From NCBI GenBank assembly GCA_003221075.1, contig QHUF01000250.1, forward strand, positions 1 to 10,703: DNA of 10,703 nucleotides, written 5' to 3'. The DNA comes from Gemmatimonadota bacterium. Lineage in GTDB: Bacteria > Gemmatimonadota > Gemmatimonadetes > Gemmatimonadales > GWC2-71-9. Of this stretch, positions 7,231 through 10,703 are shown one piece after another. How positions within the stretch are numbered: position 1 is the first letter of the stretch; each line of letters begins with the position of its first letter. The notes beneath the pieces were generated by a model. The model saw only the letters and a list, made by a program, of their open reading frames with translations, was not told the DNA's origin and made no database searches. Made by a program: the position numbers and the translations under genes.

Positions 7231-7944
7231 CTAGGATTTCATGCGCTCGATTGCGGTGATCTCCTGTTTCGTCAGCTCCCGCCACTTGCCCTCGGCGAGC
7301 TTACCGAGCCGCACGGGGCCGTAGGACACGCGGTGCAACCATTCGACCTTGAGACCGAGCGCTTCGGCGACGCGGCGCACGATCCGTTGCCGCCCTTCAG
7401 CCAGCGTCAGCTCGATTTCGACCGACTTCCCCTGCGGCCGCACGCGCGACTCGACGACACGCACCGCGCGGCCATCGATCACGATGCGTTGCGCGAGCGC
7501 GGCCCGGATCGCGCCGGCGTCGGCGCCGTGCACGCCGAGCCAGTAGGTGCGGGGCACCTCGTAGCGCGGATGCATGAGCCGGTGGGCCGCGGCGCCGTCC
7601 GTCGTCAGGAGCAGCAGGCCCGAGGTCATCACGTCCAGCCGTCCAACGTACGTGAGACCGGGCACCTTCGGGAGGAGTCCGAAGACCGTACGCCGTCCTT
7701 CCGGATCGGAACGGCTCACGACATAGCCGAGCGGTTTGTTGAGCGCGAGCCAGGTGGTGCGCGTTGCGCCGCGCACGGGGCGGCCATCGACGGTGATCTT
7801 CTGCGTGTCGGGATCGGCGCTCATCCCGATCGTCGCGGCCTCGCCGTCCACTCGCACGCGGCCGGCGCGGATCAGGTCTTCCGCCTTGCGGCGTGACGTG
7901 ACGCCCGCGCGCGCCAAGGCGCGCTGCAGGCGCATGAGGGTCAT
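7231..7944 (-). CDS. RsuA/RluB-type 23S/16S rRNA pseudouridine synthase
   Basis: A 237-aa enzyme that isomerises uridine to pseudouridine in rRNA. An S4 RNA-binding domain occupies about residues 4-50 ('RLQRALARAGVTSRRKAEDLI'-like start, with conserved R and G positions). It is followed by LALNKPLGYV (66-75) and the catalytic block GRLDVMTSGLLLLT (101-114), where D104 is the expected catalytic aspartate. The later conserved block reads EGRQRIVRRV where I would expect EGRNRQVRRM-like sequence, a modest deviation. The architecture fits RluB/RsuA; without comparison I cannot say which rRNA site is modified, so no symbol is given. The ATG at 7944 overlaps the scpB stop as ATGA; an ATG three codons later (7935) is a possible alternative. 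The scpA-scpB-pseudouridine synthase order is common in bacteria and supports the call. Confidence 0.9.
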   Translation of the reverse strand: MTLMRLQRALARAGVTSRRKAEDLIRAGRVRVDGEAATIGMSADPDTQKITVDGRPVRGATRTTWLALNKPLGYVVSRSDPEGRRTVFGLLPKVPGLTYVGRLDVMTSGLLLLTTDGAAAHRLMHPRYEVPRTYWLGVHGADAGAIRAALAQRIVIDGRAVRVVESRVRPQGKSVEIELTLAEGRQRIVRRVAEALGLKVEWLHRVSYGPVRLGKLAEGKWRELTKQEITAIERMKS

Positions 7945-8489
7945 TCGGGTTCGTCGACCGGGGTGGGACGCCGGAGCGCCACCGACAGCTCCTCGAGCCG
8001 CGGCAGGTCCTCCAGGTTCTTCAGTCCGAGAATCTCCTGAAACGACGGCGTGGTGCCGTAGAGCAGCGGGCGGCCCAGACCTTCACCGCGCGTAACGACT
8101 TCGATGAGGCCGCGCTCCACCAGCTTGTCAATAACGGCGCCGGAATCGACACCGCGGATCTCGTCGACTTCGAGGCGTCCGACCGGTTGGCGGTACGCGA
8201 TGATGGCGAGTGTTTCAAGCGCGGCGGGCGACAGCCGGCGCGGCCGCAGCGCGAACTGCGCGCGTTCGATCGTCTCCCCGTACTCGCGCCGCGTCAGGAA
8301 CTGCCACCCCTCCGCGATCTCGACCAGCTCGACACCATGCTCGTCGCCGTACGCGGCGCGCAGCTCGGCGAGCGACGCGCGCACGGCACCGTCCGCCACG
8401 CCGGGATCGAGCGAGGCAAGCTCCTCCAGCGTCAGCGGGCGCGACGCCGCAAACAACGCGGCTTCAAGCAGCTTCGTGAGGGAGTGCAC
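7941..8489 (-). CDS. scpB: ScpB, SMC-complex winged-helix subunit
   Basis: A 182-aa ScpB. Two winged-helix regions are expected; hallmark segments are LETLAIIAYRQPV (91-103), EIRGVDS (110-116) and GRPLLYGTTPSF (139-150), followed by ILGLKNLEDLP. ScpB dimers bind the ScpA kleisin and regulate the SMC ATPase in chromosome compaction and segregation in the cytoplasm. The start is a GTG at 8489 that lies inside the end of scpA, with GGTGA about 6 nt upstream. The 26-base overlap with scpA and the ATGA overlap with the next gene make this part of one coupled unit. The length is normal for the family. Confidence 0.95.
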   Translation of the reverse strand: MHSLTKLLEAALFAASRPLTLEELASLDPGVADGAVRASLAELRAAYGDEHGVELVEIAEGWQFLTRREYGETIERAQFALRPRRLSPAALETLAIIAYRQPVGRLEVDEIRGVDSGAVIDKLVERGLIEVVTRGEGLGRPLLYGTTPSFQEILGLKNLEDLPRLEELSVALRRPTPVDEPE

Positions 8490-9204
8490 GCGTGATCACC
8501 ATCGGGCCGAACGGTTCGGGCTGGGACAGCGTGAGCGAGCTGCGCTTCGCGAGTTCGAGAAGGGCGATAAACGTCGACAGCACGTCAACCAAACTGGCCT
8601 GCGGACCCCCGACCGCGTCCCTCCAGCCGAACGTCTCGCGCTCCGCGAGCAGCGCCAGGATCCGCGCCGTCGCACCCTCGACGTCGAGCGGACGAGGGAC
8701 GACGCGATGCAGCATCGGCTCCGGGATCAGCGATATCACGCGCTCGGCGGCCGCGAGCAGGTCGTTCAGATCGATCTGCAGTGGCGCGGGGAGCGCATCG
8801 GGCGGCGGCGCTTCGTACCCGCGGCCAAATCGCTCCGCGCGCGCATCGGCGGCGTGGCCAAGCCAGTCCACGAGCTCGTGGATCTGCTGGTACTCGAGCA
8901 GACGGCGCACCAGCTCGGCACGCGGATCTTCCCACTCGTCGTCACCGAGCCGGCGCGGCAACAGCATCTGCGCCTTGATGCGCAGCAGCCGCGCCGCCAT
9001 CTCGAGGTAGTCGGCGGCCTGGTTGAGCCCGAGCTCGGCGATCACAGACAAGAACTGATCCGCAATCTTCGCGATCGGGAGGTCGGTGATGTCGACTTCG
9101 TCTTCTTTAATAAGGTGCAGCAGCAGGTCGAGCGGGCCGGAGAATTTCTCCAGCTCGACGACGAAGCCGGCGCCAGCCTGTTCCCGCATGCTCGGCCCGG
9201 TCAT
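8464..9204 (-). CDS. scpA: ScpA, kleisin subunit of the SMC complex
   Basis: A 246-aa kleisin. The N-terminal SMC-neck-binding domain shows F-S-GPLDLLLHLI (21-32), VDITDLPIAKIADQFL (37-52) and DYLEMAARLLRIKAQMLLP (65-83). The middle (about 85-160) is helical and acidic/basic linker-like and would bind ScpB. The C-terminal winged helix is marked by VDVLSTFIALLELAKRSSL (about 207-225) and closes the SMC ring. The ATG at 9204 overlaps the M50 protease stop as ATGA; ATG six codons in is a weaker alternative. A longer open frame to 9684 overlaps the protease gene and is rejected. Its partner scpB follows with a 26-base overlap. No smc gene is in the window. Confidence 0.95.
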   Translation of the reverse strand: MTGPSMREQAGAGFVVELEKFSGPLDLLLHLIKEDEVDITDLPIAKIADQFLSVIAELGLNQAADYLEMAARLLRIKAQMLLPRRLGDDEWEDPRAELVRRLLEYQQIHELVDWLGHAADARAERFGRGYEAPPPDALPAPLQIDLNDLLAAAERVISLIPEPMLHRVVPRPLDVEGATARILALLAERETFGWRDAVGGPQASLVDVLSTFIALLELAKRSSLTLSQPEPFGPMVITRALPHEAA

Positions 9205-9914
9205 GGGAGCGGCAGCCCGTTCGGAAGCGCGACCGGCCCGATCATGACGAGGGCGAGGTGGCGGAGCTGGAACGCAGGCCACAGGAAGAACTGAACGACA
9301 CCCGGCAGCATGTAACTGATCAGCATGATCGGCAGAAATCCGTAGCGCTGGAGTTGCCGGTACTGCATCCCCGCACCCGGCGGGAGCAGATGGTAGAACA
9401 CATGGCTGCCATCGAGCGGGGGGATCGGAATCAGGTTGAAAAAGGCCAGGACGAGATTGTACCACAGGCCGTAGTACATCATCCGCTGGAGAAGCTCGAG
9501 GGTCGGCGTGAACGATGGCAGCGCCGGAGCGATTGTTCCAACCGTCGCAAACAGCGCCGTGAAAATGGCGAACAGCACGAGGTTCACCGCGATCCCGGCC
9601 AGCGAGACGATGATGTCCCCCCGCACAAAGTGCCGGTAGTTGCGCGGATTCACGGGCACCGGCTTCGCCCCCCCGAACGCCCATCGACCCCCGGACCCGA
9701 CCGCCGTGATAATCGGCAGGAGTATGGTCATGAAGGGATCAATGTGTTTAAGAGGATTGAACGTCAGGCGCCCAAGCATATACGCGGTGGAGTCACCCTG
9801 CCGGTACGCCGCCTCGGCGTGGGCGTACTCATGGGCGACCATAGAAAACAGCAGGACAGGCGCCCAAAGCAGAAACTCGAAGGAGATAGCGCGTGCTCGG
9901 GTAGGTGACGGCAA
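9201..9914 (-). CDS. Site-2-type M50 metalloprotease, multi-pass membrane
   Basis: A 237-aa integral membrane zinc protease of the small M50/S2P group. The zinc motif is H28-E29-Y-A-H32 in the first membrane helix. The third ligand is D168 in NLIPIPPLDGSHV (160-172). Group-typical GGAKPVPVNPRNYR (81-94) lies between them, and SLAGIAVNLVL (104-114) is another conserved helix. About five to six hydrophobic segments are visible. Such proteases cut substrates within the membrane; no PDZ domain is present and the substrate cannot be predicted. The start is a TTG at 9914; no ATG or GTG occurs upstream in frame after a stop, and the first ATG (codon 25) would remove most of the first helix. As first gene of the long minus-strand block it overlaps scpA by ATGA; association of this protease with scpAB is familiar in several phyla. 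Confidence 0.9.
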   Translation of the reverse strand: MPSPTRARAISFEFLLWAPVLLFSMVAHEYAHAEAAYRQGDSTAYMLGRLTFNPLKHIDPFMTILLPIITAVGSGGRWAFGGAKPVPVNPRNYRHFVRGDIIVSLAGIAVNLVLFAIFTALFATVGTIAPALPSFTPTLELLQRMMYYGLWYNLVLAFFNLIPIPPLDGSHVFYHLLPPGAGMQYRQLQRYGFLPIMLISYMLPGVVQFFLWPAFQLRHLALVMIGPVALPNGLPLP

Positions 9915-9943
9915 AAGATATGTATACGCTTGACCCGACGCAA
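9915..9943 (-). promoter_or_regulatory. Candidate promoter of the M50-scpAB-MoxR-Bat operon
   Basis: On the minus strand TTGCGT (9943-9938) and TATCTT (9920-9915) are 17 bp apart. A second -10-like box, TATACA (9926-9921), would place the start of transcription at about the TTG codon (9914). The two options disagree on the 5' end, and no ribosome-binding site is visible. The promoter must lie in this 51-bp spacer or farther right, since no other spacer exists upstream of the operon. Confidence 0.4.
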
Positions 9944-9958
9944 CTTACCGCCTACTTT
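9930..9958 (+). promoter_or_regulatory. rpsT promoter, placed for a leaderless transcript
   Basis: TTGACC (9930-9935) and TACTTT (9953-9958) are separated by 17 bp, the optimal sigma-70-type spacing. The -10 box ends 7 nt before the A of the rpsT ATG (9966), where transcription would normally start. It overlaps the divergent candidate promoter of the minus-strand operon. Confidence 0.6.
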
Positions 9959-9965
9959 CCGCTCC

Positions 9966-10235
9966 ATGCCGAAGATCAAATCCGCGAAGAAAGCGATGCG
10001 CCAGGCGCGCTCGCGCACCATCCGTAACAAAGCCCAACGCTCCTCGCTGCGCACCGCGCTGAAGCACGTGCGCGCCGCCGCGACCGCCGACGCCGCCGCG
10101 GTCGCCTATGCGCTCGCCGCGCGCGTCCTCGACCGCGCTGCCCGCAAGGGACTCATCCACAAAAACAACGCCGCTCGGCAGAAGTCGCGCCTAGCGGCAT
10201 TGGTCAAACGGCTACGGGAAAAGGCAACAGCGTAA
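9966..10235 (+). CDS. rpsT: 30S ribosomal protein S20
   Basis: An 89-aa S20, normal length. It binds 16S rRNA in the body of the 30S subunit. The sequence starts MPKIKSAKKAMRQARSRTIR, matching the usual M-x-x-IKSAKK-R opening. It continues with NKAQRSSLRTALKHV and the C-terminal GLIHKNNAARQKSRL block. It is strongly basic and helical throughout, as expected. The ATG at 9966 is chosen by homology; an in-frame TTG at 9930 would add residues foreign to the family. There is no Shine-Dalgarno sequence: the upstream bases are pyrimidine-rich (CTTTCCGCTCC), and the promoter position suggests a leaderless mRNA. It is the only plus-strand gene and is transcribed divergently from the M50 operon, converging with the zinc-ribbon gene. 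It appears to be monocistronic. Confidence 0.96.
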   Translation: MPKIKSAKKAMRQARSRTIRNKAQRSSLRTALKHVRAAATADAAAVAYALAARVLDRAARKGLIHKNNAARQKSRLAALVKRLREKATA

Positions 10236-10265
10236 CCGGAACGGAAACCGCCACGACGGATATGA

Positions 10266-10293
10266 GTAGGGGCGCAGCATGCTGCGCCCCTAC
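10266..10293. terminator. Perfect 28-bp palindrome between convergent genes: probable bidirectional terminator or dispersed repeat
   Basis: Two arms of 12 bp (first arm GTAGGGGCGCAG) flank a CATG loop; including the loop bases the whole 28 bp is self-complementary. It lies 30 bp after the rpsT stop and 33 bp after the stop of the facing zinc-ribbon gene, the right place to end both transcripts. Neither side has a T-run, so it is not a textbook intrinsic terminator. The GC-rich arms with GTAGGGGCG/CGCCCCTAC ends look like a mobile or dispersed intergenic palindrome, which only a genome-wide count could show. Confidence 0.6.
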
Positions 10294-10326
10294 ATCACAT
10301 CTAGCCGGTTCGATTCCCAACCAAAA

Positions 10327-10703
10327 TCACATCGCCGCCAATTCCCCGCCGCATTTCTCGCAGTACCACTCAGTCGCCACGTTCATCGTTCCGCATTCTT
10401 TGCACTTGAGTGTCTTCTCGACCGGCGCGTTTTCGTCGATCGGCGCGAGCGGCGTTCCATTCAGTACCTCGTCGGGCTGATACTGCGCCCCACTTGCCCG
10501 CCCCGGCGACGGTGTCCGATCATCTTCCGTGACTGATTTCAGGAAGGCCAACTCGTCGATTGGCGTCTTCCGTCGTTCTGGAGGCTTCTCGGGTGGTCTG
10601 GGTGGCGCTGCCCGCGCCGCGGCTGGAGCGGGTTTCGACAAGACCAGCTCGTCCAGCTCTTCAAGCCGAGTGATGTCGCGTTCGACATCCATCAGCTCGT
10701 CGC
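10327..10703 (-). CDS. Small zinc-ribbon protein, 5' end possibly outside the window
   Basis: The open frame runs to the right edge. The first ATG in view (10692) would give 121 aa, but the residues before it (DEL) continue the same acidic style, so the true start may be farther right. The N-terminus is acidic and helical (DITRLEELDELVL). Residues 21-45 are Pro/Ala/Arg-rich, the middle is polar and probably disordered, and the C-terminus is a zinc ribbon with C97-x2-C100 and C111-x2-C114 (CKEC ... YCEKCGGEL). This kind of tail-end ribbon is a structural zinc site used for protein or nucleic-acid contacts; no enzyme domain is visible. It could be a regulatory adaptor, but no function can be assigned. 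It is transcribed convergently to rpsT and ends 33 bp from the palindrome. Confidence 0.7.
   Translation of the reverse strand, partial: DELMDVERDITRLEELDELVLSKPAPAAARAAPPRPPEKPPERRKTPIDELAFLKSVTEDDRTPSPGRASGAQYQPDEVLNGTPLAPIDENAPVEKTLKCKECGTMNVATEWYCEKCGGELAAM

Noticed and set aside
8104..9294. Long plus-strand open frame (396 codons) opposite scpB and scpA
   Set aside because: ScpA and ScpB hallmark motifs on the minus strand account for the region; the antisense product has no domain.
10300..10325. tRNA T-arm-like sequence (GGTTCGATTCCC) near the palindrome
   Set aside because: The flanking bases cannot form a T-stem or acceptor stem, and the preceding palindrome leaves no room for D and anticodon arms. 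Not a tRNA; an integration-site remnant is possible but unsupported.
1..10703. CRISPR arrays, transposases, phage genes or defence islands
   Set aside because: No direct-repeat array, transposase, integrase or nuclease motif was seen; base composition and gene packing look uniform across the window.

Overview
The window is a GC-rich bacterial chromosome segment (roughly two thirds G+C by eye) with almost no spacer DNA. Gene content and style (SMC kleisin genes, a MoxR/DUF58/Bat aerotolerance-type cluster, GTG/TTG starts, start/stop overlaps) fit a Gram-negative-like environmental bacterium. Gemmatimonadota is my best guess, but that is inference; there is no rRNA or other strong phylogenetic marker here except rpsT.

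Layout, right to left. At the right edge (10327-10703, minus) lies a zinc-ribbon protein whose 5' end may be outside the window. It converges with rpsT (9966-10235, plus; ribosomal protein S20) across a 91-bp spacer holding a perfect 28-bp palindrome. A 51-bp divergent spacer separates rpsT from a minus-strand block that runs to the left edge without a break: M50 site-2-type protease, scpA, scpB, RsuA/RluB-type pseudouridine synthase, HEAT-repeat protein, MoxR ATPase, DUF58 protein, a small BatD-like membrane protein, BatA (VWA), a BatB-BatC fusion (VWA-TPR) and the first 84 codons of BatD. There is no stretch over 300 bases without a gene.

Of the ten gene junctions in this block, eight are 4-base ATGA or GTGA overlaps, one is a 26-base overlap (scpA/scpB) and one a 2-base gap. 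This looks like a single long operon, transcribed from the 51-bp spacer and translationally coupled throughout. It joins a chromosome-segregation/RNA-modification half (scpAB, pseudouridine synthase) to an envelope-stress half (MoxR-Bat), with the HEAT protein at the seam.

In the MoxR-Bat half, the MoxR AAA+ ATPase is expected to act on the VWA-domain partners. DUF58, BatA and BatB all keep MIDAS-type metal-binding residues. BatA, BatB-C and the BatD-like proteins are membrane-anchored and probably form an inner-membrane complex. The system is known but its mechanism is poorly understood. I do not see a clearly new defence or mobile system. The points most worth a second look are the fully coupled operon, the unassigned 276-aa membrane protein, the HEAT protein, an apparently leaderless rpsT, and twin perfect hairpins in the Pro/Gly linker of the BatB-C gene.
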